Shown: positions 34,301 to 43,143 of the stretch, in pieces
Position numbering within the stretch: the stretch's first letter is position 1
How the letters are laid out: every line of letters begins with the position of its first letter
Assembly (NCBI RefSeq): GCF_014647895.1
Contig: NZ_BMQB01000006.1
Location: 1 to 64,000, forward strand
Direction: 5' to 3'
Source of the DNA: Pilimelia anulata
GTDB taxonomy: Bacteria > Actinomycetota > Actinomycetes > Mycobacteriales > Micromonosporaceae
DNA: 64,000 nt
Position numbers and translations under genes: made by a program
The notes under the pieces: model-generated
What the model was told of the DNA's origin: nothing
The model's input: the letters and a program-made list of their open reading frames with translations, nothing else
Databases searched by the model: none

Positions 34301-35355
34301 GCCGCGCCGAAAGCGCCGCCCGGCGCCGCGCCGAACGGACCGCCCGCTGCCGCGGTGAACGGGCCGCCCGGTGTCGTCGCGGCGTGGGGGCCGGGCGCCG
34401 CCGCGTACGGGCCGCCCGTCGGGGCGGGTGCGGGTCGGCCGTGCGGCGGGCGCGCGCCGAGGACGTCGCCCAGCAGGCGTTCCAGGCCCGCGGCGGTCGG
34501 GGCGACCAGGCGGAGCGGGCCGAGCGCGTCCGTCGCCCGGGGGTGCCGGGCGTGCGGCAGCCACTTCACCCAGTCCCACTCGGCCGCCCGGCCCGGCCCG
34601 GCGCAGACGGCGACGACCAGGTCGTCCGGGGCGTGGAACACCGCGAGCTGCGCCAGCACCGCGCGGGCCAGCGCCAGCGCCGCCGGCGCCGGCTCGGCGC
34701 CCGCCCCGCCGTGCAGGTGCACCCGGCCGAAGCCGCGCAGCGCCACCGCCACCGGCAGGTCCGGCACGACGGCGTACGTGGCCAGGAAGCGGCGCAGCGC
34801 CCCGGCCGCGGTCGGCTCCGGCTCGCCCGGCCCCGGCGGCGGGGCGACCAGCGGCGTGGCGAGCGTCTGCGGCCCCAGCCCCACCCGGACCACGCCGAAG
34901 TCGGCGTCGCCGCGGCGCCGCTCCCACAGCCGGTGGCTGTCCGCCGTCGACCAGAGCCGGTCCGGGTCCGGGTGCCGGTAGAGCTGGCCGACCCGCTGGG
35001 CCCGGGCGGTCCCGCGGACCTCCCGGCGCAGCGCGGCGAGCCGGCGCAGGTACTCCCGCCGGGCGGCGGCCAGCTCGCCCCGGCGGGGCGAGCCGCCGGC
35101 CCGCGCGGTGACGAGCATGGCCAGCGTGGACAGTCCGAACAGGCCGCCGGCCACGTACGCGTACGCGCCGCCGCCCCGCCCGACCAGCATCGCCATCGCC
35201 ACGCCGCCGCACAGCACCGGCAGCAGGACCAGGGCCCGCTGCCAGCGCCCGTCGGACTCCGGCGGTACCGCGGGCGGCGGCTCCAGCCGGACCTCCCCGC
35301 CGGGGATCGGCGGCGCGGGCCGGCGCGGCTGGCGGCGGACGACGGTGGTGCTCAC
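31324..35355 (-). CDS. eccC: EccC-type FtsK/SpoIIIE ATPase of type VII secretion
   Basis: The 1343-residue motor has two N-terminal membrane helices (about 43-82) and three FtsK-like ATPase domains with intact Walker A lysines: GATGSGKSEL (about 520-530), GGPQAGKSHA (about 865-873) and GDAGAGKSSF (about 1140-1150). Walker B of the first is LLLVCDEFSEL. It is one continuous polypeptide as in EccC2/EccC5 or firmicute EssC. The region before the first ATPase is unusually rich in Gly/Pro/Ala (PFGAAPGGAFGAA-like). It drives export of WXG100 substrates, none of which are encoded in this window. GTG 35355 follows GGGGAGG. It is divergent from eccD. Confidence 0.92.
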   Translation of the reverse strand: MSTTVVRRQPRRPAPPIPGGEVRLEPPPAVPPESDGRWQRALVLLPVLCGGVAMAMLVGRGGGAYAYVAGGLFGLSTLAMLVTARAGGSPRRGELAAARREYLRRLAALRREVRGTARAQRVGQLYRHPDPDRLWSTADSHRLWERRRGDADFGVVRVGLGPQTLATPLVAPPPGPGEPEPTAAGALRRFLATYAVVPDLPVAVALRGFGRVHLHGGAGAEPAPAALALARAVLAQLAVFHAPDDLVVAVCAGPGRAAEWDWVKWLPHARHPRATDALGPLRLVAPTAAGLERLLGDVLGARPPHGRPAPAPTGGPYAAAPGPHAATTPGGPFTAAAGGPFGAAPGGAFGAAGAGPAGPHVVVVLDGGDTAGAALLGAEPAAGVTVLDLDHPAPARPGRGVLALAVGPGGALRTATRDGAADAGTADALDPVSAGALARLLAPRRLAAAAAPGAEPLAGAPGLPDLLGIDPDGFDPPAAWPARPARDHLRAPIGVGTDGGGVELDLKESALDGMGPHGLVVGATGSGKSELLRTLVLALAVRHSSEELNFVLVDFKGGATFASLDRLPHTAAVITNLADELPLVDRMVDALNGELVRRQELLRRSGNQPSVRAYERARAGGAPLAPLPTLLLVCDEFSELLSAKPEFIDLFVQIGRVGRSLGVHLLLASQRLEEGRLRGLDTHLSYRIGLRTFSSLESRTVLGVPDAFALPRSPGHGYLRAGTDPLVRFRAAYVSGPYARPRPPGAAPGEPPRALAYTTEAAPAPPGAAAPPAAPAGSLLDLLVDRMVGQGPPAHQVWLPPLSAAPAFDEILGPLRVDPDRGLAVANPQLHGALQVPVAVVDRPYEQRRDLLWLALDGAAGHVAVVGGPQAGKSHALRALVCGLALTHTPREAQVYCLDFGGGTLAPLAGLPHVGGVAGRADAPAVRRTVGELAALLAARERRFAASGVDSMRAYRAARPDDDPYGDVFLVVDGWATLRAEYPDLEPAIADLAARGLSYGVHVVASALRWAEFRAGLRELFGSRVELRLGDPADSLVSRRAAGNVPAGAPGRGVTAEGLHLRTVRPEVTALGPDPAALPAAVAAQWAGPAAPAVRLLPTLVPYGELAGAAGTGWAVPVGVAEADLRPATVDFAAEPHFLVFGDAGAGKSSFLRGLATTLVRRYPPEAARLVLVDYRRSLLGAITSEHLIGYGSTAERTAELVDSVAGYMRRRLPGPDVTAAQLRDRSWWTGPDCFVLVDDYDLVAGGPTNPLLPLLDFLPRARDIGLHLVLARRSGGAARAQFEPVIQRLRELSSPGLVMSGDRGEGELLGSVRPGPLPPGRGWLVTRQRGAALIQVGYLPPY

Positions 35356-35399
35356 GGCGGCCTCCCCGCCCGCCGGAGGGGGTCGGGCGAGCGTGGTTC

Positions 35400-35405
35400 A
35401 TCGTA
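35400..35405 (-). promoter_or_regulatory. -10 box of eccC
   Basis: TACGAT on the minus strand, 44 nt before the GTG at 35355; the leader contains the ribosome-binding site. Confidence 0.45.
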
Positions 35406-35438
35406 GGCAGTGCCCGACCCGGGCGCGGGTCCGATGGG

Positions 35439-35444
35439 TACAGT
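35439..35444 (+). promoter_or_regulatory. -10 box of eccD
   Basis: TACAGT on the plus strand, 40 nt before the ATG at 35485. With the opposed box at 35400 it forms a back-to-back promoter for the secretion genes. Confidence 0.45.
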
Positions 35445-35484
35445 GCGCGGGATCGCACGGGGCCGGCGGGGTGGAGGAGGGTCG

Positions 35485-36885
35485 ATGGCCGAGGAACCGA
35501 CCGGACCGACCACGATGGCCGCCGGGCTCGTCCGGCTCACCGTCAGCGCGCCGGCCCGCCGGCTGGACCTCGCCGTACCCGCGCACGCCCCGCTCGCCGA
35601 GCTGCTCCCGGAGATCCTCCGGCACGCCGGCGAGGAGCTGGCCGACGCGGGCGAGGAGCACGGCGGCTGGGCGCTGCGCCGGCTCACCGGCGAGCCGCTG
35701 GACCCGGCCGCCCACCTGTACGCCCAGGGCGTGCGCGACGGCGCGGTCCTGCACCTGGTGCCCGCCGGCGCCCGCTGGCCCGAGCCCGAGTACGACGACG
35801 TCGTCGAGGTCGTCGCCGACGCCGCCCGCCGGCAGGGCGCCGGCTGGGACGCCGCCCGCACCCGCCGGGCCTGCCTGGCCGCGGGCGGGGTGCTGCTGGC
35901 CGTACCGCTGGCCGGGCTGGTCGCCGCGGGCGGGCCGGCGTACCCGGCGGCCGTCGTCGCCGGCACCCTCGCCGCCGCGGGCGTCGTGGCCGCGCGGGTG
36001 TACGGCGACCGCGGGCTCGGCGTCGCCCTGACCGGGTACGCCCTGCCGTACGCCCTCGCCGGCGGCGCCCTCGCGGTCGCCGCCGGCGGCGCCGGGCGGC
36101 TGCCCGGGCTCGACTGGCTGGGCGCGCCCCAGTTGCTGGTCGGCGGCGTGGCCCTCGCGGTCGCGGCCCTGGCCGGGCTGCTCGGCGCCGCGGCGGGGCG
36201 GCGGGTGCACGTCGCCGGCCTGTTCGCCGGCGGCGGCGCGGCCCTGGCCGGGCTCGCCGGCTACGCCGCCCGGGCGGAGACCGTCGCGGCGGTCGCGCTG
36301 GCGGCGCTGGTCTGCGGGCTCGGGCTGCTGCCGCTGCTGGCGATCCGGCTGGGCCGGGTCCCGGTACCGGCGCCCGCGGAGCCCGCCGGCGACGCCGCGC
36401 CCACCGACGCGCTGCCCGACCCGGCGGCGGTCGGCGCCGCGGTCGCCCGCACGGCCGCGCTGCTCGTCGGGCTGCTCGCCGGGCACGCCGTACTGTGCGC
36501 GGGCGCGGTCCTGGTCCTGGTCGGCGCCGGCGGCCCGGCCGCGGCGGCGCTCGGCGCGGTGGCGGGGGCGGCGCTGCTGCTGCGGGCGCGGGTGTTCGCG
36601 GCGGTGGCGCAGCGGGTGCCGGTGCTCGCCGCCGGACTGGCGGCGCTGGCCCTGGTCGGGCTGGGGCTCGCGGCGGGGGCCGGGCCGGTGGCGCTCGGCC
36701 TGCTCGCGGCGGTGCTGCCGGCGGCGGCGGTCGCGGCGATGCTGCTCGGCGCGGCGGAGCGCCCCGTCTCGCCCTACCTCGGGCGGCTCGCGGACCTGCT
36801 CGACACCGCGGCGCTGGTCTCGATCGTGCCGGTGGCCTGCGCGGTCCTCGGCGTGTACGGCCAGGTCCGCGTGCTCGTCGGCTGA
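35485..36885 (+). CDS. eccD: EccD-type membrane channel protein of type VII secretion
   Basis: The 466-residue protein has an N-terminal ubiquitin-like (YukD) domain (VRLTVSAPARRLDLAVPAHA, residues about 13-95) and then eleven Ala/Leu/Val/Gly-rich membrane helices. Together with EccC it forms the core of the ESX pore. GGAGGAGG lies 4 nt before ATG 35485, which decides the start against an upstream in-frame ATG at 35410. The N-terminal 150 residues match EccD length and order. EccB, EccE and EsxA/B genes are absent nearby. Confidence 0.9.
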   Translation: MAEEPTGPTTMAAGLVRLTVSAPARRLDLAVPAHAPLAELLPEILRHAGEELADAGEEHGGWALRRLTGEPLDPAAHLYAQGVRDGAVLHLVPAGARWPEPEYDDVVEVVADAARRQGAGWDAARTRRACLAAGGVLLAVPLAGLVAAGGPAYPAAVVAGTLAAAGVVAARVYGDRGLGVALTGYALPYALAGGALAVAAGGAGRLPGLDWLGAPQLLVGGVALAVAALAGLLGAAAGRRVHVAGLFAGGGAALAGLAGYAARAETVAAVALAALVCGLGLLPLLAIRLGRVPVPAPAEPAGDAAPTDALPDPAAVGAAVARTAALLVGLLAGHAVLCAGAVLVLVGAGGPAAAALGAVAGAALLLRARVFAAVAQRVPVLAAGLAALALVGLGLAAGAGPVALGLLAAVLPAAAVAAMLLGAAERPVSPYLGRLADLLDTAALVSIVPVACAVLGVYGQVRVLVG

Positions 36886-36887
36886 GG

Positions 36888-36927
36888 GCACCCGGGGCGG
36901 GGGTCGGGCCCCGCCCCACCGGGGTGC
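36888..36927. terminator. Bidirectional stem-loop between eccD and ppa
   Basis: Inner 9-bp stem GGGGCGGGG / CCCCGCCCC with a 6-nt loop, and an outer 6-bp stem GCACCC / GGGTGC separated by a 4-nt bulge; it fills the 43-bp space between two convergent genes. Confidence 0.6.
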
Positions 36928-36928
36928 G

Positions 36929-37447
36929 TCAGTGGGCGGCGCCGCCGTTCTCGGCCGCGGTGGCCTCGGCCTCGGCGAACCGCTTCCGCGAGTTCAGGAT
37001 CTCGGCCTCGGCCTCGGTGCGGCCGACCCAGGTCGCGCCCTCGACGGACTTGCCGGGCTCCAGGTCCTTGTACACCTCGAAGAAGTGCTGGATCTCCAGC
37101 CGGTCGAACTCGGCGAGGTGGTGGATGTCGCGCAGGTGCTCCATCCGCGGGTCGTCCGCCGGTACGCAGAGCAGCTTGTCGTCGCCGCCCTTCTCGTCCG
37201 TCATCCGGAACATGCCGATCGCCCGACAGCGGACCAGGCAGCCCGGGAACGTCGGCTCCTGAATCAGCACGAGCGCGTCCAGCGGGTCGCCGTCCTCACC
37301 GAGCGTGTTGTCGACGAAGCCGTAGTCGGCGGGATACTGGGTGGAAGTGAACAGCGTCCGGTCCAGGCGGATACGACCCGTGACGTGGTCGACCTCGTAC
37401 TTGTTGCGGTGACCCTTGGGGATCTCGACCGTGACGTCGAAGTCCAT
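36929..37447 (-). CDS. ppa: Inorganic pyrophosphatase
   Basis: The 172-residue enzyme is a family I pyrophosphatase: [40 protein letters not shown] with the Asp metal ligands, and a C-terminal acidic helix. It hydrolyses pyrophosphate from biosynthesis in the cytoplasm. It has a His-rich [10 protein letters not shown] segment as in other actinobacterial enzymes. ATG 37447 follows GAGGAG at 6 nt; a 46-codon in-frame extension upstream lacks family similarity. Divergent from dacB, as Rv3628 is from Rv3627c. Confidence 0.95.
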   Translation of the reverse strand: MDFDVTVEIPKGHRNKYEVDHVTGRIRLDRTLFTSTQYPADYGFVDNTLGEDGDPLDALVLIQEPTFPGCLVRCRAIGMFRMTDEKGGDDKLLCVPADDPRMEHLRDIHHLAEFDRLEIQHFFEVYKDLEPGKSVEGATWVGRTEAEAEILNSRKRFAEAEATAAENGGAAH

Positions 37448-37497
37448 TCCACGCTCCTCGTTACTGTTCTCCGTCGCCGCCGTTGGCCGGCTGTGAG

Positions 37498-37503
37498 TAG
37501 TGT
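37498..37503 (+). promoter_or_regulatory. -10 box of dacB
   Basis: TAGTGT on the plus strand, 36 nt before the GTG at 37540, with GAGGAGGG in the leader. Confidence 0.4.
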
Positions 37504-37539
37504 CCCGTAGGACCGGGACGGACGCGTGAGGAGGGCTGG

Positions 37540-40257
37540 GTGGGGAGGCGAGGTTCACAGGACGATTCTGTCGAAGCCGACGCAACTCCGGCGGCCGGTG
37601 GCGGAAATCCGTCCGAGGAACCGACGCTGGAGCAGCCGTACGGTCGACCCGCCGCGGATTCGTCCCGTTCCGGCGGTGTGTCGGGCGCGGTGCGCCCGGG
37701 CGTGCCGGGTGGGGCGGAGGGTGCCGCCGTGCCGCCTCCGCCGGGTGCCGGCGGGGGTCCGGGTAGCGGGCCCGGTGCCCCGCCCGATCCGGCGGGCGGA
37801 CCGGCCGGCGGCGGGGTTGTTCCCCCGTTCGGGGCCGGTACGGGGGTCACGCAACGTGAGCAGGGCTCCGCTTCGGCGGGTGCGCCCGACGATCCGGACC
37901 GGACCGAGGACCTCTCCGTACCGCCCCGCGCGGGCGCCGGCGACGGCGTGACCCGGGACTTCCCGGCCGCCCGCGCCGACGACGGGGACCGCACCGAGGA
38001 CCTCGGCAACCCGCCCGGCCCGACCGCCGGCTCCGCTGGGCCCGCCGCCGCTGGGCCCGCCGCGGCGATGGCCGGCGGCCCGGCCGTACCCGCCGCCCCG
38101 GCCGGGGTACCGTCGGCCGACGGCGGCGCGGACCCCACGCTGCGGTCGGTGCCGCGGCTGCCGACGGCGGCCTGGTCGGCGAGCGCGTCGGCCGTGCCGT
38201 GGCCGCCCCCACCGGCCGCCGCCCCGCCGGCCGCCCCGCGGTTCGCCTCCATCCCGCCGCCCCCGCCGGGCGTGCTGCCCGGCGTCGCCGCCCCCGTCCC
38301 GCCCGCGCCGCAGGTCGGCTCGGCAGGTCCGGTACAGCCGGCCACGGCCGCCCGCTCCGGACCGACGCGCGCCGGCGTGGCCCCGGTACCCGCCGGTGCC
38401 GGCGCGACCGTACCGCCCGCCAGCCCGACCGCACCGCCCGCCGGCAGCGTCACCTCTCCCGAGACCCACTCGGCGACCTCCTCCGCCACCCCACCGGCAA
38501 CCGCCCCGAGGGGAACAGCCCCGCCCGGCACCGCCCCGCCCGGCATCACCCCGGCGGGCAGCGGCCCGGCCGGCGGCGACCCGGCGGGCAGCGGTCCGGG
38601 CGCCGGCGGTCCGGTGGGAATCGCTCCGCCCGGTCCCACAGTGCCCGGGAACGCTCCGCCGGGCGCGCACGCTGCGCCCCCGGCCGCACCGCCGCTCGCG
38701 CCGCAGGGGACGGCCGTGCGGCCGCGCCGCCGGTCCCGCCGCCTGCTCGTCGGGCTCGCCGCCGGCCTCGTCCTCGCCCTGCTCGGCGGCGCCGGCGTCG
38801 TCGCCCAGCGCGCCGGCGCGCTCGACCGCCTGCTCGGCGACCGCCGCGCCGCGCCGGCCGCCGGCCCCGCGCTGGTCCCGGCGGCGCCGCCCGTCCTGAC
38901 CGCGGCGGACGGCACCGCCGCCACCGCCGCGGGCGTGCGGACCGCGCTCGACGCCGTCCTCGGCGGGGCCGGCATCGGCGGCGCCGTCGGCGTCTCGGTG
39001 GTGGATTTGGACGGCGGCGCCGTGCTGTACGACCGGCGGGCCGCCGCCCCGCTGATCCCCGCCTCGACGATGAAGCTGGTGACCGCGCTGGCGGTGCTGT
39101 CCGCGCGCGGCCCGGCGTACCGGATCGCCACCCGCGCCGTGGCCGGCGAGCGCCCCGGCGACGTGGTGCTGGTCGGCGGCGGCGACCCGACGCTGAGCGC
39201 CGACGGCGCCGGCACCTACCCGTTCGCGGCCCGGCTGGACCGGCTCGCCGCCCGGGTCCGGGCGGCGCTGGGCGGCCGCCGCCCGAGCCGGGTGCTGGTG
39301 GACACGTCCCTGTTCACCGGGCCGGTGTTCGGCACGGGCTGGGACTCCGACATCCCCACCGGCGGCTCCGGCGGCGCGGTCACCGCCCTGATGATCAACG
39401 CCGGCCGGGCGCACCCCGGCGACGAGGCGCCCACGCCGCGGCACCCGACGCCGGACCTGGCGGCGGGGCGGGCGTTCGCCGCGCTGCTCGGCGCCGGTAC
39501 GGTCGCCCGCGGCACCGCCCCCGCACCCCCGCCGGCCGGCGCCGCCGCCCGCCGCGCCGCCGCCGACCCCACCGCCGCCGACCCCGCCGGCCCCGATCCC
39601 GCCGACCCGACCGCCGCAGAACCGCCGGCCACCGGCGGAGTGGCCCCCGGCGCCACCGCGCCGAGCGGCACCCCGCCCGCCCCCGGCACCGTGCTCGGCT
39701 GGGTCGAGTCGCCGCCGCTGCAGCGGCTCGTGGACGTCATGCTCGCCGACAGCGAGAACATCGTCGCCGAGACGCTCGCCCGGCAGGTCGCGCTGGCCCG
39801 GCAGGAGCCGGCGTCGTTCGCCGGGGCCGCCACGGCCACCGGGGCGGTGCTGGCGGACCTGGGGCTGTCCGGGGCCGGGCGGACGCTGTCCGACGGCAGC
39901 GGGCTGTCCCGGCGCAACCTGCTCTCGGCGGAGCTGCTGACCGGGGTCATCGCCGCGGCGGGGGAGAAGCCGACGCTGGCCGGGCTGTACGACGGGCTGC
40001 CGGTCGGCGCCTGGTCCGGCACCCTGCAGCGGCGGTTCCGGGCGGCGGACGGGTCCGCGCGGCCCGGCTGGGGCGTGGTCCGGGCCAAGACCGGGACGCT
40101 GCGCGACGTCAACGCCATGGCCGGCGTGGTGACCACGGCGAGCGGGCGGACGCTGGCGTTCGCCGCGCTGGCGAACAACTCGCCGCTGGGCCCGTTCGAG
40201 ACCGAGGCCGCCCTGGACGACCTCGCCGCCGCCCTGGCCACCTGCGGCTGCCGCTGA
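37540..40257 (+). CDS. dacB: D-alanyl-D-alanine carboxypeptidase/endopeptidase (S13, PBP4) with disordered N-tail
   Basis: The 905-residue protein has about 390 residues of Pro/Gly/Ala-rich cytoplasmic tail, one membrane helix (about 403-425), and an outer S13 domain with ASTMKL (SxxK, near 510), SEN (near 745) and KTGT (near 850). It trims or cuts peptidoglycan cross-links. A second low-complexity stretch of about 60 residues ([17 protein letters not shown] then [20 protein letters not shown]) sits inside the catalytic domain near residues 655-715, unusual for the family. GTG 37540 follows GAGGAGGG. The M. tuberculosis counterpart Rv3627c is half as long. Confidence 0.88.
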   Translation: MGRRGSQDDSVEADATPAAGGGNPSEEPTLEQPYGRPAADSSRSGGVSGAVRPGVPGGAEGAAVPPPPGAGGGPGSGPGAPPDPAGGPAGGGVVPPFGAGTGVTQREQGSASAGAPDDPDRTEDLSVPPRAGAGDGVTRDFPAARADDGDRTEDLGNPPGPTAGSAGPAAAGPAAAMAGGPAVPAAPAGVPSADGGADPTLRSVPRLPTAAWSASASAVPWPPPPAAAPPAAPRFASIPPPPPGVLPGVAAPVPPAPQVGSAGPVQPATAARSGPTRAGVAPVPAGAGATVPPASPTAPPAGSVTSPETHSATSSATPPATAPRGTAPPGTAPPGITPAGSGPAGGDPAGSGPGAGGPVGIAPPGPTVPGNAPPGAHAAPPAAPPLAPQGTAVRPRRRSRRLLVGLAAGLVLALLGGAGVVAQRAGALDRLLGDRRAAPAAGPALVPAAPPVLTAADGTAATAAGVRTALDAVLGGAGIGGAVGVSVVDLDGGAVLYDRRAAAPLIPASTMKLVTALAVLSARGPAYRIATRAVAGERPGDVVLVGGGDPTLSADGAGTYPFAARLDRLAARVRAALGGRRPSRVLVDTSLFTGPVFGTGWDSDIPTGGSGGAVTALMINAGRAHPGDEAPTPRHPTPDLAAGRAFAALLGAGTVARGTAPAPPPAGAAARRAAADPTAADPAGPDPADPTAAEPPATGGVAPGATAPSGTPPAPGTVLGWVESPPLQRLVDVMLADSENIVAETLARQVALARQEPASFAGAATATGAVLADLGLSGAGRTLSDGSGLSRRNLLSAELLTGVIAAAGEKPTLAGLYDGLPVGAWSGTLQRRFRAADGSARPGWGVVRAKTGTLRDVNAMAGVVTTASGRTLAFAALANNSPLGPFETEAALDDLAAALATCGCR

Positions 40258-40351
40258 CCCCACCGCCCGGGTCCGGCCCGCACGCGGCCCCGCCGGGCCC
40301 GCCCTGTCGGCACCCCGGCTCGCGGTGGGAGTCGGGCGGGCGCGGCGCGGG

Positions 40352-40357
40352 TACGGT
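40352..40357 (+). promoter_or_regulatory. Leaderless -10 box of DUF2342-tilS unit
   Basis: TACGGT on the plus strand, 6 nt before the ATG at 40364. Confidence 0.6.
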
Positions 40358-40363
40358 GGGCGG

Positions 40364-41407
40364 ATGGGGCAGTTCGTGGACTGGGACCTGGCCGCCGGCA
40401 CCGCGGGCGCATTCGGCCGCACCGGGCCGGCCATCGAGCTGGCCGAGGCGCGGGCCGTCGTCGCCGACCTGCGCCGGCTGACCGAGGAGGCGGCCGGGCA
40501 CGTGGCGGCGTTCACCGGGCTGCGGGCCGCGGTCGCGCACCCGCCGGTCCGGGTGGTGGACCGCGCCGACTGGGCCCGGGCCAACGTCGACGGGCTGCGC
40601 CGGGTGATCGGCCCGCTGATCGGCACGCTCGCCGACGGCAAGCAGCCCGGCCCGGTGGCCACCGCCGTCGGCGCGCGGCTCAGCGGCGTCCAGGCCGGGA
40701 CGGTGCTGGCGTACCTGTCGGGGCGGGTCCTCGGCCAGTACGAGGTCTTCGCCGGCGACCCCGGCCAGCTCCTGCTGGTCGCCCCGAACATCGTGGACGT
40801 CGAGCGCCGGCTCGGCGCCGACCCGCGCGACTTCCGGCTCTGGGTGTGCCTGCACGAGGTGACGCACCGCACCCAGTTCACCGCCGTACCGTGGATGCGC
40901 GCCCACTTCCTCGCCGAGATCGCCCAGTTCGTCGAGGCGGCCGGCGACCCCGGCGACCTGGTGGAGCGGCTCCGCCGCGGCCTGGCCGGCCTGGCCGGCG
41001 CCGCCCGCGACGGCAAGGGCTCGCTGGTCGAGCTGGTCGCCACCCCGGCCCAGCGCGCGGTGCTGGACCGGATCACCGCGCTGATGACGCTGCTGGAGGG
41101 CCACGCGGAGTTCGTCATGGACGAGGTCGGCCCCGAGGTGATCCCGAGCGTGGCGACGATCCGCGCCGGCTTCAACGCCCGCCGCCGCGGCGGCAACGCC
41201 GTCGACCGGCTGCTCCGCCGGCTGCTCGGCGTCGAGACCAAGATGCGCCAGTACGCCGAGGGCCGCACGTTCGTGCACGGCGTGGTCGAGCGGGTCGGGA
41301 TGGCCGGCTTCAACCGGGTCTTCGCCTCGCCGCTGGCGCTGCCGCACCTCGACGAGCTGACCGCCCCCGAGCGCTGGATCGCCCGGGTGCACGACACCGC
41401 CGCGTGA
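40364..41407 (+). CDS. Zinc-dependent metalloprotease, DUF2342 (Rv3626c-like)
   Basis: The 347-residue protein has the zincin motif LHEVTHRTQF (HExxH) near residue 163 and a later glutamate-containing helix LEGHAEFVMDEVG that completes the zinc site. The family (also labelled coenzyme F420 biosynthesis-associated) is restricted to actinobacteria and its substrate is unknown. No signal peptide is seen, so it is cytoplasmic. Its stop overlaps the tilS GTG, the conserved Rv3626c-Rv3625c arrangement. Start set by the leaderless -10 box. Confidence 0.9.
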   Translation: MGQFVDWDLAAGTAGAFGRTGPAIELAEARAVVADLRRLTEEAAGHVAAFTGLRAAVAHPPVRVVDRADWARANVDGLRRVIGPLIGTLADGKQPGPVATAVGARLSGVQAGTVLAYLSGRVLGQYEVFAGDPGQLLLVAPNIVDVERRLGADPRDFRLWVCLHEVTHRTQFTAVPWMRAHFLAEIAQFVEAAGDPGDLVERLRRGLAGLAGAARDGKGSLVELVATPAQRAVLDRITALMTLLEGHAEFVMDEVGPEVIPSVATIRAGFNARRRGGNAVDRLLRRLLGVETKMRQYAEGRTFVHGVVERVGMAGFNRVFASPLALPHLDELTAPERWIARVHDTAA

Positions 41408-42480
41408 CCGGCCCGCCGGCCGCCGTCGCCGCCGTCCGGGTGGCGGTCCGGGCCGCCCTGCTGCCGTACGCCGGCGGGGGTGCCCCCGTGCTCGTCGCCT
41501 GCTCCGGCGGCGCCGACTCGCTGGCGCTGGCCGCGGCGGCCGCGTTCGTCGCGCCCGGGCTGGGCCTGCGCGCGGGCCTGGTCACGGTCGACCACGGCCT
41601 CCAGCCCGGCGCGGGCGAGCGGGCCCGCGCGGTCGCCGCCCGCGGCCGCGAGCTGGGCCTGGAACCGGCCGACGTGGCGACCGTCGACAGCACCGGCCCC
41701 GGCGGCCCGGAGGCCGCCGCCCGCGCCGCCCGGTACGCGGCGCTGACCGCCGCCGCGGCGGCCCACGGCGCCGCCGCCGTCCTGCTCGGCCACACCCGCG
41801 ACGACCAGGCCGAGACCGTGCTGCTGGCGCTCGCCCGCGGCGCCGGGCCGCGCGGCCTGGCCGGCATGCCGGCGGTGCGCCCGTACCGCGGGACGGACCT
41901 CGTCCGCCCCCTGCTCGACCTGCCCCGGGCGACCGCGCGGCGGGCCTGCGCCGACCTGGGCCTGGCACCGTGGGAGGACCCGCACAACGCGGACCCCGCG
42001 TACGCCCGCAGCCGGGTCCGCGCGACGGCGCTGCCGGCGCTGGTCGACGCCCTCGGCGAGAGGGTGGTGGCGAACCTGGCCCGCTCGGCGACCATGATCG
42101 CCGCCGACAACGCGGCCCTGGACGCCCTCGCCGCCGCCGCCCTCACTGACGCCCTGACCCCGGACCCCGCACCGCCGAACCACGCCCCGTCCGGCGCAAG
42201 CGTCCGCGCCGGAGCCGCCGGGTCGGGCGGCGTCGACCCGTCCGGGGCGCTGCGGGTGTCGGTGCTCGCGGGGCTGCCCGCGGCCGTGCGGACCCGGGCC
42301 CTGCACGCCAGCGCCCTCGCCCGCGGTGCCCCCGGCGGGGCGCTGGCCCACCGCCACGTGGCCGCCGTGGACGCCCTGGTCACGAACTGGCGCGGCCAGG
42401 GCCCGATCGACCTGCCGGGCGGCCTGCGCGCCCGCCGCGCCGGCGACCTCCTGCACTTCGACGGCCCCGCCGCCCCCTGA
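41404..42480 (+). CDS. tilS: tRNA(Ile)-lysidine synthase
   Basis: The 358-residue PP-loop ATPase has VACSGGADSLALAAAAA (residues about 31-47), VTVDHGLQPGAGE, LLGHTRDDQAETVLL and WEDPHNADPAYARSRVR. It converts the wobble C of tRNA-Ile(CAU) to lysidine, letting it read AUA. An Ala/Pro-rich loop at about 255-280 separates the catalytic part from the C-terminal region. GTG 41404 overlaps the zincin stop by 4 bp. The following gene is convergent. Confidence 0.92.
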   Translation: MTGPPAAVAAVRVAVRAALLPYAGGGAPVLVACSGGADSLALAAAAAFVAPGLGLRAGLVTVDHGLQPGAGERARAVAARGRELGLEPADVATVDSTGPGGPEAAARAARYAALTAAAAAHGAAAVLLGHTRDDQAETVLLALARGAGPRGLAGMPAVRPYRGTDLVRPLLDLPRATARRACADLGLAPWEDPHNADPAYARSRVRATALPALVDALGERVVANLARSATMIAADNAALDALAAAALTDALTPDPAPPNHAPSGASVRAGAAGSGGVDPSGALRVSVLAGLPAAVRTRALHASALARGAPGGALAHRHVAAVDALVTNWRGQGPIDLPGGLRARRAGDLLHFDGPAAP

Positions 42481-42534
42481 ACGCGGCGCACTGCGGTGCG
42501 GCGATTCGGGCTGGGGAACGGGTGCGGCAGCGAC

Positions 42535-43143
42535 TCAGGCGGCGGCGGGGAGGTCCAGGAGGACCCGCCAGCGGCCGTGCACGCCCGGCTGGACGTGCAT
42601 CCGCCCGCCCTCCGCCACGACCATCCGCCCGCACACCCGCAGCCCCACACCGGGCGCCGGCACCCCGGCCGCGCCCTCGGCCACGTCGTTGGCCACCGAC
42701 ACCCGGACGAACCCGCCGACCGGCTCCGCGGCGACCGTCACCGCCCGGCCGGGGGCGTGCCGGGCGGCGTTGGCGAGCAGCGCCAGCACCACGTGGGCGA
42801 GCGCGTCGGCGTGCCCGTGCGCGTACAGGTCGTCGGGCACCTCCCAGCACACCGAGTCGGCGGCGGTCCGGCCGAGCACGACCAGCGGGGCGAGCACGCC
42901 GCCCACCTCGTACGGCTGGCTGGCCGTGATCGCCCGCCCGCGCCCGCGCATCCCGATCAGCGCCGCCTCCAGGGCGGTGACGAGGTGGACCTGGTTCGGC
43001 GGCAGCGGCTCCCCGGCGGCCGCGGGCGGGCCGGGCCGGGGGCGGGTCAGGCCGGCGAGCCGGTCGGCGACGATGCGCCGGACGGTGTCCCAGCGGTCGG
43101 GGTACCAGCGGGCGGGCGCCACCCCGTACAGATCGTTGCTCAA
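42535..43143 (-). CDS. Orphan histidine-kinase-like ATPase domain protein
   Basis: The 202-residue protein ends in an HATPase_c domain: VVLALLANAARHAPGRAVTV (N box), VRVSVANDVAEG, APGVGLRVCGRMVVAEGG (G boxes) and GRWRVLLDLP. The first half, with DLYGVAPARWYPDRWDTVRR and QVHLVTALEAALIGMRGRGR, is helical but has no clear phospho-accepting His box or membrane segment. It may be a cytoplasmic sensor kinase partner or an anti-sigma-type regulator; no response regulator is nearby. The start is unsure: TTG 43143 is used, and an in-frame ATG at 43233 would add 30 unusual residues. Confidence 0.7.
   Translation of the reverse strand: MSNDLYGVAPARWYPDRWDTVRRIVADRLAGLTRPRPGPPAAAGEPLPPNQVHLVTALEAALIGMRGRGRAITASQPYEVGGVLAPLVVLGRTAADSVCWEVPDDLYAHGHADALAHVVLALLANAARHAPGRAVTVAAEPVGGFVRVSVANDVAEGAAGVPAPGVGLRVCGRMVVAEGGRMHVQPGVHGRWRVLLDLPAAA

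Noticed and set aside
37555..42456. A 1633-codon open frame on the minus strand across dacB, DUF2342 and tilS
   Set aside because: It is antisense to three clear enzymes and its translation is Arg/Gly/Ala-rich without any domain; very high GC keeps stop codons out of such frames.
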